From assembly GCF_902364025.1 (NCBI RefSeq), contig NZ_CABJCG010000011.1:1-64000 (forward strand): DNA of 64,000 bases, written 5' to 3'. The DNA is from Enterocloster lavalensis (GTDB taxonomy: Bacteria; Bacillota; Clostridia; Lachnospirales; Lachnospiraceae). Shown here piece by piece: positions 44,755 to 54,132 of the stretch. Both the position numbers and the translations under genes were made by a program. Numbering within the stretch: position 1 is the first letter of the stretch; every line of letters begins with the position of its first letter. The notes beneath the pieces were generated by a model. It was not told the DNA's origin. It saw only the letters and a program-made list of their open reading frames with translations, and searched no databases.

Positions 44755-45678
44755 ATGAATCTTTCTTATTTAAAATATGCCGTCGAGGTGGAAAAAACCG
44801 GCTCCATCACCAAGGCGGCGCAGAATTTCTATATGAATCAGCCTCATTTGAGCAAAATCATCCGGGAACTGGAGCGGGACTTAGGCTGCCCCATCTTTGA
44901 CCGCACCAGCCGGGGTATGGTTCCCACCAAGCGGGGGGAGGAATTTCTCCGCTATGCCAAGGCCATTCTGGTCCAGGAGGAGCAGATCGAGGCCCTGTGC
45001 CAGCAGGACATGGGGCGCACCCTGACCGTCAGCCTGGCGGCCCCCAGGGCCAGTTACATTTCCTACGGTTTTGCGTCCTTTATGCGGCAGATGACGGACT
45101 ACCCTACCATGAAGGTGGATTACCGGGAGACCAATTCCCGGGACATTATCCGCGGCGTATCCGGCAAAACCTTTGACTTAGGCATCGTGCGTTTTCAGTC
45201 CCTCTACGTCCCCTATTACCAGAAAATGCTTCAGGACGAGAATCTGGAAAGCCAGGACCTCTGGGAATTTTCCTGTAACCTGCTGATGTCCGCCAGCCAT
45301 CCCCTGGCGGAACGCGACGATCTGACCTACCTGGACCTGAGCGATTACGTGGAGCTGGTTCAGGGGGATACCAAGGCGCCTTCCTTCAGCTTTGAGCCGG
45401 AGGACTCCCCCTCGGTCAGCGGAAGCTCCCGCAAGATCATTTCCATCTACGACCGCGGCAGCCAGTTGGAGCTTCTCCGCCAGCTCCCCGGCGCTTTCAT
45501 GTGGACCTCTCCGGTCCCCTACGACCTGTTAAACTCCCTGGCCCTGATTCAAAAACCATGCACCTACCCAGGGAACCTGCACAAGGACATTCTGGTCTAC
45601 CGAAGCGGCTACCGCATGTCCCGCGAGGAAAAGGAGCTGGTAAACTGCCTGCGCCGGCTGGTCAGCCAGCTCTCGTGA
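44755..45678 (+). CDS. LysR-family transcriptional regulator
   Basis: The 307-residue protein has the LysR winged helix (residues 1-60; LKYAVEVEKTGSITKAAQNF, then FMNQ-like QPHLSKIIRELERDLGCPIFDRTSRGM) and a periplasmic-binding-type effector domain. A GGGGAG site precedes it. LysR genes are usually autoregulated and act on a neighbour; the closest candidates are the divergent Lrp/aminotransferase unit and the iron alcohol dehydrogenase downstream. The effector is unknown. Confidence 0.88.
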   Translation: MNLSYLKYAVEVEKTGSITKAAQNFYMNQPHLSKIIRELERDLGCPIFDRTSRGMVPTKRGEEFLRYAKAILVQEEQIEALCQQDMGRTLTVSLAAPRASYISYGFASFMRQMTDYPTMKVDYRETNSRDIIRGVSGKTFDLGIVRFQSLYVPYYQKMLQDENLESQDLWEFSCNLLMSASHPLAERDDLTYLDLSDYVELVQGDTKAPSFSFEPEDSPSVSGSSRKIISIYDRGSQLELLRQLPGAFMWTSPVPYDLLNSLALIQKPCTYPGNLHKDILVYRSGYRMSREEKELVNCLRRLVSQLS

Positions 45679-45715
45679 GCTGTTTCTACCTATATAAATA
45701 GGAAGCCCCAGAGAG

Positions 45716-45750
45716 GGATACCGATAATGGCATACCGGTATTCCTTTTTT
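45716..45750 (+). terminator. LysR gene terminator
   Basis: GGATACCG (45716-45723) pairs with CGGTATTCC (45736-45744), with one bulge, and is followed by TTTTTT. Confidence 0.65.
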
Positions 45751-45877
45751 GTATCTACCCACAATCGCCCGGCCGTGGTATGATGTAATCGTTAAAGAAA
45801 TAACAAAAGTGATGGACCCGGAGAGAACCGGTGATGTCACCGCTAATAAATTTTGTGCAGAAAAGGAGAGGTTGACA

Positions 45878-47065
45878 ATGAGATTCACATTACCGAGAGA
45901 TCTGTACCATGGAAAAGATGCACTGGAAGCGCTTAAGACGCTGACCGGCAAAAAAGCGATTGTCGTAGTGGGCGGCGGCTCCATGAAGCGTTTCGGCTTC
46001 CTGGACAAAGTCGTGGACTACTTAAAAGAAGCTGGCATGGAAGTCCAGCTGTTCGAGGGCGTAGAGCCTGATCCTTCCGTTGACACTGTGATGAAGGGAG
46101 CCGAGGCCATGCGGCAGTTCGGTCCCGACTGGATCGTTGCCATCGGCGGCGGATCCCCCATCGACGCAGCCAAGGCCATGTGGGCGTTCTACGAGTACCC
46201 GGAGACCACCTTCGAGGATCTGATCACACCGTTCAGCTTCCCGACCCTGCGCACCAAAGCAAAATTCTGTGCGATTCCCTCCACTTCCGGCACTGCCACC
46301 GAGGTTACCGCATTTTCCGTTATCACCGACTACAACAAGGGTATCAAATATCCGCTGGCTGACTTCAATATCACCCCGGATATCGCCATTGTAGACCCGG
46401 CCCTGGCCGAGACCATGCCCAAGAAGCTGACCGCTCACACCGGTATGGACGCCATGACCCACGCCATCGAGGCGTACGTTTCCACCCTTCACTGCGAATA
46501 CACCGACCCGTTAGCGCTCCATGCCATCGAGATGATTAACGAGTATTTGATCCCATCTTATAACGGGGATATGGAAGCCCGCGATAAGATGCATGACGCC
46601 CAGTGCCTGGCCGGTATGGCGTTCTCCAACGCTCTGTTGGGAATCGTCCATTCCATGGCTCACAAGACCGGCGCAGCATATTCCGGCGGCCACATTGTTC
46701 ACGGTTGTGCAAATGCAATGTACCTGCCCAAAGTAATCAAGTTCAATGCCAAAGAACCTGAGGCCGCTGCCAGATATGCTAAGATCGCCAGATTCATCGG
46801 TTTGACCGGCACCACGGACGAAGAGCTGACCACCGCCCTGATCGGACGCCTGTTGGAAATGAACAAGGCGCTGGAGATTCCCACCTGCATAAAGGACTAC
46901 GAAGGCGGAATCATCGACGAGAAGGAATTTATGGATAAGCTGCCGAAGGTTGCGGAACTGGCCGTAGGCGACGCCTGCACAGGCTCCAACCCCAGAACCA
47001 TCAACCCGGACCAGATGGCGAAGCTGCTGAAATGCTGCTTCTACGACGAGGAAGTTGATTTCTAA
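45878..47065 (+). CDS. Iron-containing alcohol dehydrogenase
   Basis: The ATG at 45878 follows AAAGGAGAGGTTGACA and gives 395 residues. The Rossmann-like half has KKAIVVVGGGSMKRFG and the diphosphate loop AIGGGSPIDAAKAMW. The metal half has the HTGMDAMTHAIEAYVS and HSMAHKTGAAYSGGHIVHG motifs that carry the Asp and three His iron ligands. It resembles clostridial butanol dehydrogenases and other group III alcohol dehydrogenases. The natural substrate is not predictable. It is monocistronic, with its own terminator. Confidence 0.92.
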   Translation: MRFTLPRDLYHGKDALEALKTLTGKKAIVVVGGGSMKRFGFLDKVVDYLKEAGMEVQLFEGVEPDPSVDTVMKGAEAMRQFGPDWIVAIGGGSPIDAAKAMWAFYEYPETTFEDLITPFSFPTLRTKAKFCAIPSTSGTATEVTAFSVITDYNKGIKYPLADFNITPDIAIVDPALAETMPKKLTAHTGMDAMTHAIEAYVSTLHCEYTDPLALHAIEMINEYLIPSYNGDMEARDKMHDAQCLAGMAFSNALLGIVHSMAHKTGAAYSGGHIVHGCANAMYLPKVIKFNAKEPEAAARYAKIARFIGLTGTTDEELTTALIGRLLEMNKALEIPTCIKDYEGGIIDEKEFMDKLPKVAELAVGDACTGSNPRTINPDQMAKLLKCCFYDEEVDF

Positions 47066-47127
47066 TCGCTTCCATTCCTATTGGGAACAACCTATAAACG
47101 GTTTGTTTTTTACTGCCTCACAGGAAA

Positions 47128-47157
47128 GGCGGAAAGCGCAAGGGCTTTCCGTCTTTT
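47128..47157 (+). terminator. Alcohol dehydrogenase terminator
   Basis: GGAAAGC (47131-47137) pairs with GCTTTCC (47144-47150), followed by GTCTTTTC. Confidence 0.65.
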
Positions 47158-47754
47158 CTAATGTCCGGATATCCGGCTCCTCTGCCGCAGCAAGATCCGT
47201 TCCACATGCCGCAAAAACCCGCAGGTCCCGATGACCAGAAACAGTTCCAGAAAGCTGGTGATAAACCCCGCGGCAAACAGCAGAACCAGAGAAAGCGCCG
47301 CGATCCCCCACATGGCTCCCCAGGCTTCCCTAAAAAGCCGACGGTTCTTCACGCTCAGATCGCGCAGGAACGCCACCAGGGCGGCTGCCAGCAGGATGGG
47401 CGAGAAGAACGCCAGAATCACGTGCAGCGCCGCCTCCCCAGGCTCCTGTTCCGGCAGGTAGGGAATCACCACAGCGGTCATGATAAAAATCCCGGCCGCA
47501 GCCAGCAGCCATCTCCCGGCTGCTCCCCGGTAACGGCCCAGCTGAAATAAATACAACATATACCGGTAATAATAGATTCCCGTGATCCATCCCCAGAGCA
47601 TCAGAAGGCCCCGGCGTCCGCCGGTGTTTCCAAGCACCGACAGATTGGTGTCGAACCAGTTTCCCAGTGAGGCCAGAAAAATGGTCAGCCCCGGCACAAG
47701 ATATATCGTAAACAGATCGTATTTTCCCCGGAAATGCCGGTTTCCCGCTTCCAT
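47158..47754 (-). CDS. Six-helix membrane protein of unknown function
   Basis: The 198-residue protein has six hydrophobic segments of 18-22 residues and very short loops, beginning YDLFTIYLVPGLTIFLASLGN. The first loop FDTNLSVLGN and overall plan recall DUF998-like proteins, but I cannot confirm the family. GGCGGAG lies just upstream of its ATG. It is convergent with the alcohol dehydrogenase and shares no clear functional context. Confidence 0.65.
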   Translation of the reverse strand: MEAGNRHFRGKYDLFTIYLVPGLTIFLASLGNWFDTNLSVLGNTGGRRGLLMLWGWITGIYYYRYMLYLFQLGRYRGAAGRWLLAAAGIFIMTAVVIPYLPEQEPGEAALHVILAFFSPILLAAALVAFLRDLSVKNRRLFREAWGAMWGIAALSLVLLFAAGFITSFLELFLVIGTCGFLRHVERILLRQRSRISGH

Positions 47755-47821
47755 ATTCTCCGCCTCCTCTCAGATATCCGATGGAACCCAGGCTGCGCCG
47801 GCGTTCCATTACAATCAATTA

Positions 47822-47867
47822 AAGGAGCGGACCTGCCGGCATCAGTCTGCCGGTCGGCCGCTCCTTA
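47822..47867 (-). terminator. Terminator after the class I aminotransferase
   Basis: AAGGAGCGG (47822-47830) pairs with CCGCTCCTT (47858-47866) above an inner TGCCGG pairing; read on the minus strand TTTAATT follows. Confidence 0.6.
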
Positions 47868-47925
47868 TCATTATCTGAAGAAGGCGTTTCTTTTACACTT
47901 GAATCATTTTCCTGAAAAGGCGATC

Positions 47926-49215
47926 TCAATCCATGGTTTTTAACATTTTTTCCACGCTGGTCAGCTTCACACACAGTGAGAACAGTTCGGTGGCGGTGAT
48001 CAGGTCGCCTAAGGGCGGATAGGTGGGCGCGATGCGGATGTTGCGGTCGTCGGGGTCCTTGCCGTAGGGGTAGGTGGCGCCCGCGCCGGTCATCACCACG
48101 CCGGCCTTTTTACATCTGGCCACAATCTCCTTTGCACAGCCGTCCAGGGAGTCGAAGGAAATGAAGTAGCCGCCCTTGGGCATGGTCCACTCGCCGATTC
48201 CCAGGCCGCCCAGCTCCCGCTCCAGAATCTCCTCCACAGCCTCAAATTTGGGGCGGATAATATCCGCGTGTCTGCGCATATGCTCCACCATGCCATGGAT
48301 ATTCCGGAAGAAACGCACGTGGCGCAGCTGGTTCACCTTGTCGTGTCCGATGGTCTGGAACTTCAGCTGGCGCTTGATGTCCTCCAGGTTGTTTAAGGAA
48401 GCCGCGATGCAGGCGATTCCGGAACCCGGGAAGCTGATCTTGGAGGTGGAGGCGAATTTGTACACCAGGTCGGGATTACCCGCGCGCTTGCACTCCGCCA
48501 GAATCTCGATCAGATGATCCTGGTCGTGGTCGTATAAGTGGTGAACGCCGTAGGCGTTATCCCAGTAGATCCTGAAATCCGGGGCCGCCGGTTTCAGGCG
48601 GGCAAAACGGCGCACCGTCTCGTCGGAGTAGGAATAACCCTGGGGATTGGAGTATTTGGGCACGCACCAGATTCCCTTGATGGCGGAATCCGTGGAGACC
48701 AGCTCCTCCACCATATCCATATCCGGGCCATCCTTGGTCATGGGCACATTGATCATCTCAATCCCGAAATACTCGGTGATGGCAAAATGCCGGTCATATC
48801 CGGGAACGGGGCAGAGGAATTTCACCTTATCCAGCTTGCACCAGGGAGTGTTTCCCATGACGCCGTGGGTCATGGAACGGGACACGGTGTCGTACATCAC
48901 GTTCAGGCTGGAGTTGCCGTAAATGATGATCAGATCGGGATTGACTTCCATCATATCGGCCAGAAGCTCCTTAGCCTCGTCGATACCGGTCAGAACGCCG
49001 TAGTTGCGGCAGTCCGTACCGTCCTCGCAGGTCAGGTCGTCATTGCTGCTCAGCACATCCATCATTCCCATGGATAAGTCCAGCTGCTCCACGCTGGGCT
49101 TGCCTCTGGACATATCCAGCCTCAGATCCTTTCCCTGCATCTCGCGGTACTGGGCTTTCAGTTCCTTGCGCAGCGCAATCAATTCTTCTTTGGTCATCTC
49201 CGCATATGGCTTCAT
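47926..49215 (-). CDS. MocR-subgroup class I aminotransferase (aspartate aminotransferase type Id)
   Basis: The ATG at 49215 follows GAGGAGGAAATT. The 429-residue PLP enzyme has LRLDMSRGKPSVEQLDL near the start, NYGVLTGIDEAKELLADMM, WCVPKYSNPQGYSYSDE, DNAYGVHHLY, and the PLP Lys in FASTSKISFPGSGIAC. These match the Aminotran_MocR family, several members of which were shown to be aspartate aminotransferases lacking the DNA-binding part of MocR. It would supply aspartate, used here by argininosuccinate synthase and by AspRS. It is monocistronic. Confidence 0.88.
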   Translation of the reverse strand: MKPYAEMTKEELIALRKELKAQYREMQGKDLRLDMSRGKPSVEQLDLSMGMMDVLSSNDDLTCEDGTDCRNYGVLTGIDEAKELLADMMEVNPDLIIIYGNSSLNVMYDTVSRSMTHGVMGNTPWCKLDKVKFLCPVPGYDRHFAITEYFGIEMINVPMTKDGPDMDMVEELVSTDSAIKGIWCVPKYSNPQGYSYSDETVRRFARLKPAAPDFRIYWDNAYGVHHLYDHDQDHLIEILAECKRAGNPDLVYKFASTSKISFPGSGIACIAASLNNLEDIKRQLKFQTIGHDKVNQLRHVRFFRNIHGMVEHMRRHADIIRPKFEAVEEILERELGGLGIGEWTMPKGGYFISFDSLDGCAKEIVARCKKAGVVMTGAGATYPYGKDPDDRNIRIAPTYPPLGDLITATELFSLCVKLTSVEKMLKTMD

Positions 49216-49306
49216 AATTTCCTCCTCATGATCATCTCTTCCATTTTTGTTGCCGGTGTGCAGACATTTGTCCTCGTACCATCTACACTTTCCTGCATTG
49301 TAACCA

Positions 49307-49335
49307 AGCATATCACTAACCGGTTGGTCCGTCAA
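49307..49335 (-). promoter_or_regulatory. Strong promoter of the class I aminotransferase
   Basis: On the minus strand TTGACG (49330-49335) and TATGCT (49307-49312) are 17 bases apart. The spacer contains AACCGGTTA, a small perfect palindrome that could be an operator. Confidence 0.65.
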
Positions 49336-49399
49336 TACAAAATTTTCTTATATTGATAAAAGTACGGCTTATAAGCTGATTTTATACATTGTTGTTTGC

Positions 49400-50848
49400 T
49401 TATAGCCGGACGGTTCCCAGCAGTTCCCGCACCAGGCGGTTGACCAGGGCCGGGTCGGCTTTTCCCTTCATGGCGCGCATGGTCTGGCCCACCAGAAAGC
49501 CCATGGCCTTCTCCTTGCCGTTTCTGTAGTCCGCCACGGACTGGGGATTGGCCTCCAGCACCGCTTCCACCGCGGCCCGCAGGGCCCCCTCGTCGCTGAC
49601 CACCTTTAACCCCTTCTCCTCCACATACCGCTCCGGGTCCACGTCATTTAAAAAGATCTCCTCGAACACGGTCTTGGCCACATTCCGGTTGACCACGTTT
49701 TGCTCCACCAGCCCGATCAGAGCCGCTAAGTGGGCGGGAGTAAAATGCATCCGGTCCGGGTCCATCTCATGTTCCTTCAAAAGCCTCATGGCCTCCACCA
49801 TCAGCCAGTTGGAAACCTCCTTGGGCCTGCCGCAGATGGCCGCCGTCTCCTCGAACAGATCCGCCATCCGCTTGGAACCGGTGATCAGCTCTGCGTCGTA
49901 GCGGGGCAGACCAAACGCTTCCATATAATAGGAAATCTTTTCCGTGCGCATCTGAGGCTGCGCGGCCTTCACCCGGCTGATCCACTGATCGCTTATGACC
50001 ACCGGCGGCAGGTCCGGGTCCGGGAAATACCGGTAATCCTTTGCGTCCTCCTTGGAGCGCATGGCCTTGGAGCTTTCCTTGTTGTCGTCCCAGCGGCGGG
50101 TCTCCTGAACCACGGCCCTGCCCTCCTCCAACAGCTCGATCTGGCGTTTCCGCTCCCCCTCGATGGCTCTGGCAATCGCCTTGAAGGAGTTTAAGTTCTT
50201 CATCTCCGTGCGGGTGCCGAACTCCGGCGCTCCGAGCTCCCGCACGGACAGGTTCACATCCGCCCGCATGGAGCCCTCCTGGAGCTTACAATCCGATGCG
50301 CCCAGGTACTGAATGATCAGACGCAGTTTTTCCAGGTAGGCGATGACCTCGGCCGCGTTTCGCATGTCCGGCTCGGACACGATCTCGATTAACGGCACGC
50401 CGCTGCGGTTGTAGTCCACCAGGGAACAGTCCTCCCACTCGTCGTGAATCAGTTTTCCGGCGTCCTCCTCCATGTGGATCTCGTGGATGCCCACCTTTTT
50501 ACTGCCGCCGGACTCCGTCTCGATCTCCAGCCATCCGTCGTGGCAGATGGGCAGGTACAGCTGGGAAATCTGATAGTTCTGGGGATTATCCGGATAGAAA
50601 TAGTTTTTGCGGTCAAATTTGCAATACTGGTTGATCTGGCAGTTGGTCGCCAGGCCCACGGCCAGGGCGTACTCCACCACCTGGCGGTTTAACACCGGGA
50701 GGGAGCCGGGCATCCCGGTGCACACCGGGCAGGTGTGGGTGTTTGGCGCGCCTCCGAACTGCGTGGAGCAGGAGCAGAATATTTTCGTCCTGGTCGCCAG
50801 CTCCACATGGACTTCCAGGCCGATTACGGTCTCATACTGTTTGCTCAT
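49400..50848 (-). CDS. gatB: Asp-tRNA(Asn)/Glu-tRNA(Gln) amidotransferase subunit B
   Basis: The 482-residue subunit binds the mischarged tRNA and activates it with ATP before amidation. It starts KQYETVIGLEVHVEL, has the zinc cysteines in FCSCSTQFG and THTCPVC, the kinase-like core around LIEIVSEPDM, and the C-terminal tail domain ending FLVGQTMRAMKGKADP. Its ATG overlaps the gatA stop as ATGA. It is the last gene of the aspS-gatC-gatA-gatB operon. No terminator hairpin is obvious after it. Confidence 0.95.
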   Translation of the reverse strand: MSKQYETVIGLEVHVELATRTKIFCSCSTQFGGAPNTHTCPVCTGMPGSLPVLNRQVVEYALAVGLATNCQINQYCKFDRKNYFYPDNPQNYQISQLYLPICHDGWLEIETESGGSKKVGIHEIHMEEDAGKLIHDEWEDCSLVDYNRSGVPLIEIVSEPDMRNAAEVIAYLEKLRLIIQYLGASDCKLQEGSMRADVNLSVRELGAPEFGTRTEMKNLNSFKAIARAIEGERKRQIELLEEGRAVVQETRRWDDNKESSKAMRSKEDAKDYRYFPDPDLPPVVISDQWISRVKAAQPQMRTEKISYYMEAFGLPRYDAELITGSKRMADLFEETAAICGRPKEVSNWLMVEAMRLLKEHEMDPDRMHFTPAHLAALIGLVEQNVVNRNVAKTVFEEIFLNDVDPERYVEEKGLKVVSDEGALRAAVEAVLEANPQSVADYRNGKEKAMGFLVGQTMRAMKGKADPALVNRLVRELLGTVRL

Positions 50849-52344
50849 ATGCGTTTCCCCCTTCCCGCGGCGTCTGTGCCCACCGCCGTCAAATCCGGTT
50901 TTCCCCAGGCTCTGGTGCGCTCGTAGGCGTAGGCCGTGCGGATGATCTCCTTTTCCTTGAAGCAATCCCCGGTCAGCTGCACGCCGATGGGCAGCCCTTT
51001 GGAATCCAGGCCGCAGGGCAGGCTCACGGCGGGCAGGCCCGCCAGGTTGGCGGAGATGGTGTAAATATCACCCAGATACATTTTTAACGGGTCCGACAGG
51101 GAACTGCCCAAAAGCGGCGCAGTGCCCGGCGCCGTCGGCCCCAGGATCACGTCAAAACGTTTGAATGCCTTGTCGAATTCCGCCTTGATCAGCGCCTTGG
51201 TTCGCAGGGCTTTTAAATAGTAGGCGTCGTAGTAGCCGGAGCTGAGCACAAAGGATCCAAGCATGATACGCCGCTTCACCTCCGGCCCGAAGCCCTCGGA
51301 GCGCGTTCTCTTGTACATACTGTGAAGGTCCTCATAGTCCGGGGTGCGGTAGCCGTATTTCACGCCGTCGAACCGGGACAGGTTGGAGCTGGCCTCCGCG
51401 GAGGCGATCACATAGTAGGCGGGGATGGCGTACTCCACCAGACCCAGGTCAAATTCCTCCACCAGCGCGCCCTTCTCCCGCAGCGCCTGGGCCGCGTCCA
51501 GCACAGCCTTTCGCACCTCCGGGTCCAGACCCTCGCCGAAATAGTCCCGGGGCAGGCCTACGTGCAGCCCTCTGACGTCGTCCTGAAGCGCGGCGGTGAA
51601 ATCGCAGTCCTTCCGGTCCATGGAGGTGCTGTCCCTGGGATCGTGACCGGAAATGGCCTCCAGAGCCGCTGCGCAGTCCGAAATATTTCCGGCCACCGGC
51701 CCCACCTGGTCCAAGGAGGAGCCGTAGGCGATCAGGCCCCAGCGGGATACCGTCCCGTAGGTGGGTTTGATGCCGGTCACGCCGCAGAAGGAGCTGGGCT
51801 GGCGGATGGAGCCGCCGGTGTCCGAGCCGAGGGCCAGAAAGCACTCTCTCGCCGCCACTGCCGCGCAGGAGCCGCCCGAGGAGCCGCCTGGCACATGGTC
51901 CCGGTTCCAGGGATTGCGGGTCTGGCCGAAATACGAGGTCTCCGTAGTGCTTCCCATGGCGAACTCATCCATGTTGGTCTTGCCCAGAATCACGGCCCCG
52001 GCCTCCTCCAGTTTCTGCACCGCATAAGCGGTGTAGGTGGGCACAAAGTTTTCCAGTATCCTGGAGCTGCACGTGGTCTTTAAATCCTTGGTGCAGAGAT
52101 TATCCTTAATCGCCACCGGCACTCCGGCCAGGGGGCCGGTGAGTTCTCCCGACTCGATGCGGCGCTGGACTCTCCCGGCCTGCTCCATGGCCCGGTCGCC
52201 GTCCACGGTGACGTAGGCGTTCAGGTCCGGTTCAACCTGTACTATGCGCTCCAGGGCCGCCTGGACCGCTTCCGGGGCGCTCACCGCCCCGGCTTTTATC
52301 TGTCTGCCCAGTTCCAGGGCTGTTAAATCCAATATACGGTTCAC
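50845..52344 (-). CDS. gatA: Asp-tRNA(Asn)/Glu-tRNA(Gln) amidotransferase subunit A
   Basis: The 499-residue amidase frees ammonia from glutamine. The Ser-cisSer-Lys triad is visible: Lys80 in GVPVAIKDNLCT, and the two Ser in VPGGSSGGSCAAVA and ALGSDTGGSIRQP. It passes ammonia to GatB through the complex. It follows gatC by 11 bases and overlaps gatB by 4, so stoichiometric coupling is likely. Confidence 0.96.
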   Translation of the reverse strand: MNRILDLTALELGRQIKAGAVSAPEAVQAALERIVQVEPDLNAYVTVDGDRAMEQAGRVQRRIESGELTGPLAGVPVAIKDNLCTKDLKTTCSSRILENFVPTYTAYAVQKLEEAGAVILGKTNMDEFAMGSTTETSYFGQTRNPWNRDHVPGGSSGGSCAAVAARECFLALGSDTGGSIRQPSSFCGVTGIKPTYGTVSRWGLIAYGSSLDQVGPVAGNISDCAAALEAISGHDPRDSTSMDRKDCDFTAALQDDVRGLHVGLPRDYFGEGLDPEVRKAVLDAAQALREKGALVEEFDLGLVEYAIPAYYVIASAEASSNLSRFDGVKYGYRTPDYEDLHSMYKRTRSEGFGPEVKRRIMLGSFVLSSGYYDAYYLKALRTKALIKAEFDKAFKRFDVILGPTAPGTAPLLGSSLSDPLKMYLGDIYTISANLAGLPAVSLPCGLDSKGLPIGVQLTGDCFKEKEIIRTAYAYERTRAWGKPDLTAVGTDAAGRGKRI

Positions 52345-52355
52345 GGTTCTCCCCC

Positions 52356-52649
52356 CTATTCTATGGTCCTCGGCACCTTGAAAGCGCCGTCCTTCTGTTC
52401 CGGTGCGTTGGCCAGAATCTGCTCCCGGCTGTCCGTATTTGTCACCTCGTCCTCCCGGAACACGTTGTGCACGGGAAAGAGATGGGACATGGGCTCAACG
52501 CCCTCCGTGTCCAGTTCATTTAACTTGTCGACATAGTCCAGCATACGGCTCATATCCCGCTTGGCCGCCTGGCGCTCTTCCTGGGACAGCTCCAGCTTTG
52601 CCAGAATCCCTACATATTCGATGGTTGCATCGTCCACTCTATTAGCCAT
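52356..52649 (-). CDS. gatC: Amidotransferase subunit C
   Basis: The small 97-residue subunit wraps around GatA and stabilises the complex. IEYVGILAKLELSQEE and MSRMLDYVDKLNELDTEGVEP are family marks. The ATG at 52649 lies after AAAGGAGATCCGATT; the upstream ATG has no support. Confidence 0.93.
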   Translation of the reverse strand: MANRVDDATIEYVGILAKLELSQEERQAAKRDMSRMLDYVDKLNELDTEGVEPMSHLFPVHNVFREDEVTNTDSREQILANAPEQKDGAFKVPRTIE

Positions 52650-52699
52650 AATCGGATCTCCTTTCAGTCTGATCATTTTTCGGATAAGGTTTCAATCTG

Positions 52700-54031
52700 T
52701 CAGGGTTCCAGCCGCGTCACGTCCCTGGGGAACAGGGCGGTTTCACGGACGTTCTGTTCGTCCAGAAGGCGCATGGTCAGCCGTTCCAGGCCGATCCCCA
52801 GGCCGCCGTGGGGCGGCATCCCGTATTTGAAAATCATCAGATAGGAGGCGATGTCCTCGGGGTCCATGCCCCGCTTCTCCATTTTCCTGAGAATTTCTCC
52901 GTAGTCGTGAATCCGCTGGCCGCCGGTGGTCACCTCCAGCCCCTTGAACAGCAGGTCAAAGCTCAGGGTGTATTTGGGGTCCGCCGGATCGTCCATGGCG
53001 TAGAAGGGGCGCTTTTTGGAGGGATAATGGGTCACAAACACGAAATCGCTGCCGTACTCCTCCTTGAAATACCGTCCGATCAGCAACTCCTCCTCCGGCT
53101 CCAGATCGTAGGGGTTGCGGATCCTGCGTTGGTATTTTTCCGCGGCCAGCTCCTTGGCCCGGTCAAACCGGACCGCCGGGATTCTGGACACGTCGGGCAG
53201 GGTTACCCCCAGCAGATCCAGCTCCTTTTTGTACTCCCGGCCCAGCAGCTCCATCACATACTGAAGCATTCCGGTCTCCATGTCCATGATATCCTCAAAG
53301 CCGTCGATATAGCCCATCTCGAAATCCAGGCTGGTGTACTCGTTTAAATGGCGGGTGGTGTTGTGCTTCTCCGCCCGGAACACCGGAGCGGCCTCAAACA
53401 CCCGGTCGAATACCCCCACCATGGTCTGCTTGTAAAACTGCGGGCTCTGACCCAGCTCCGCCTTCTTGCTGAAGTAATCCAGCTTAAAAACGTTGGAACC
53501 GCCCTCCGCGCCCCTGGCTACGATCTTGGGGGTGCGGATCTCCGTGAAGTCCTGGCCCAGCAGATAATCCCGAAAGCCTCTGACGATGCCCTCCTGAATC
53601 TTGAATTTTGCACGCTCCCGCAGGTTGCGCAGGGAGACAGGGCGCAGGGCCAGCTTGGTCTCCAGGGATGTGTTCAGCTTCCATTTGCTCACCGCAATGG
53701 GGAGCGGGGCCGCAGGCTGGGACAAAACCCGCAGCTCCTTTAAGCGGATCTCATATCCGCCCGGCGCGCGCTCCTCCCGTTTCACCGTCCCGGTCACTTC
53801 CACCGCGGATTCCTCTTTCAGGTTTCGGATATCAAAATTGGTAAGCCCCTCCTCGTATACGCACTGCACCAGGCCCCCGGCCTTGCGCAGCACCACAAAC
53901 GCCACCTCGCCCATGCTGCGGATGGTGTGGACCGCGCCGTTTACGCGGACCTCCCTGCCCTCGCAGCCGCCGGACAAAATCTGCCGGATCTCCGTTACCG
54001 CTTTCTCTCTGACTCCTTCGATGAATTCCAT
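52700..54031 (-). CDS. aspS: Archaeal-type, probably non-discriminating aspartyl-tRNA synthetase
   Basis: At 443 residues this class II synthetase lacks the GAD insertion of the roughly 590-residue bacterial AspRS. It has the OB-fold anticodon domain (about 10-110), motif 2 FRAEKHNTTRHLNEYTSLDFEM and motif 3 GIGLERLTMRLL. In the archaeal-type group many enzymes charge both tRNA(Asp) and tRNA(Asn). Being first in an operon with gatCAB, under a T-box, strongly suggests it makes Asp-tRNA(Asn) for the amidotransferase. Whether a second, bacterial AspRS or an AsnRS exists elsewhere cannot be seen. The start has GAGGTAGACACT upstream. Confidence 0.92.
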   Translation of the reverse strand: MEFIEGVREKAVTEIRQILSGGCEGREVRVNGAVHTIRSMGEVAFVVLRKAGGLVQCVYEEGLTNFDIRNLKEESAVEVTGTVKREERAPGGYEIRLKELRVLSQPAAPLPIAVSKWKLNTSLETKLALRPVSLRNLRERAKFKIQEGIVRGFRDYLLGQDFTEIRTPKIVARGAEGGSNVFKLDYFSKKAELGQSPQFYKQTMVGVFDRVFEAAPVFRAEKHNTTRHLNEYTSLDFEMGYIDGFEDIMDMETGMLQYVMELLGREYKKELDLLGVTLPDVSRIPAVRFDRAKELAAEKYQRRIRNPYDLEPEEELLIGRYFKEEYGSDFVFVTHYPSKKRPFYAMDDPADPKYTLSFDLLFKGLEVTTGGQRIHDYGEILRKMEKRGMDPEDIASYLMIFKYGMPPHGGLGIGLERLTMRLLDEQNVRETALFPRDVTRLEP

Positions 54032-54132
54032 AGTGTCTACCTCATTTCTGCATACAAGTGGATTAGTTTCCTGTATGGATTCCGGGTGGGGCTGTAAACG
54101 GCCCCGGGGTCCGGCGCGGCGTCCCGCGCATC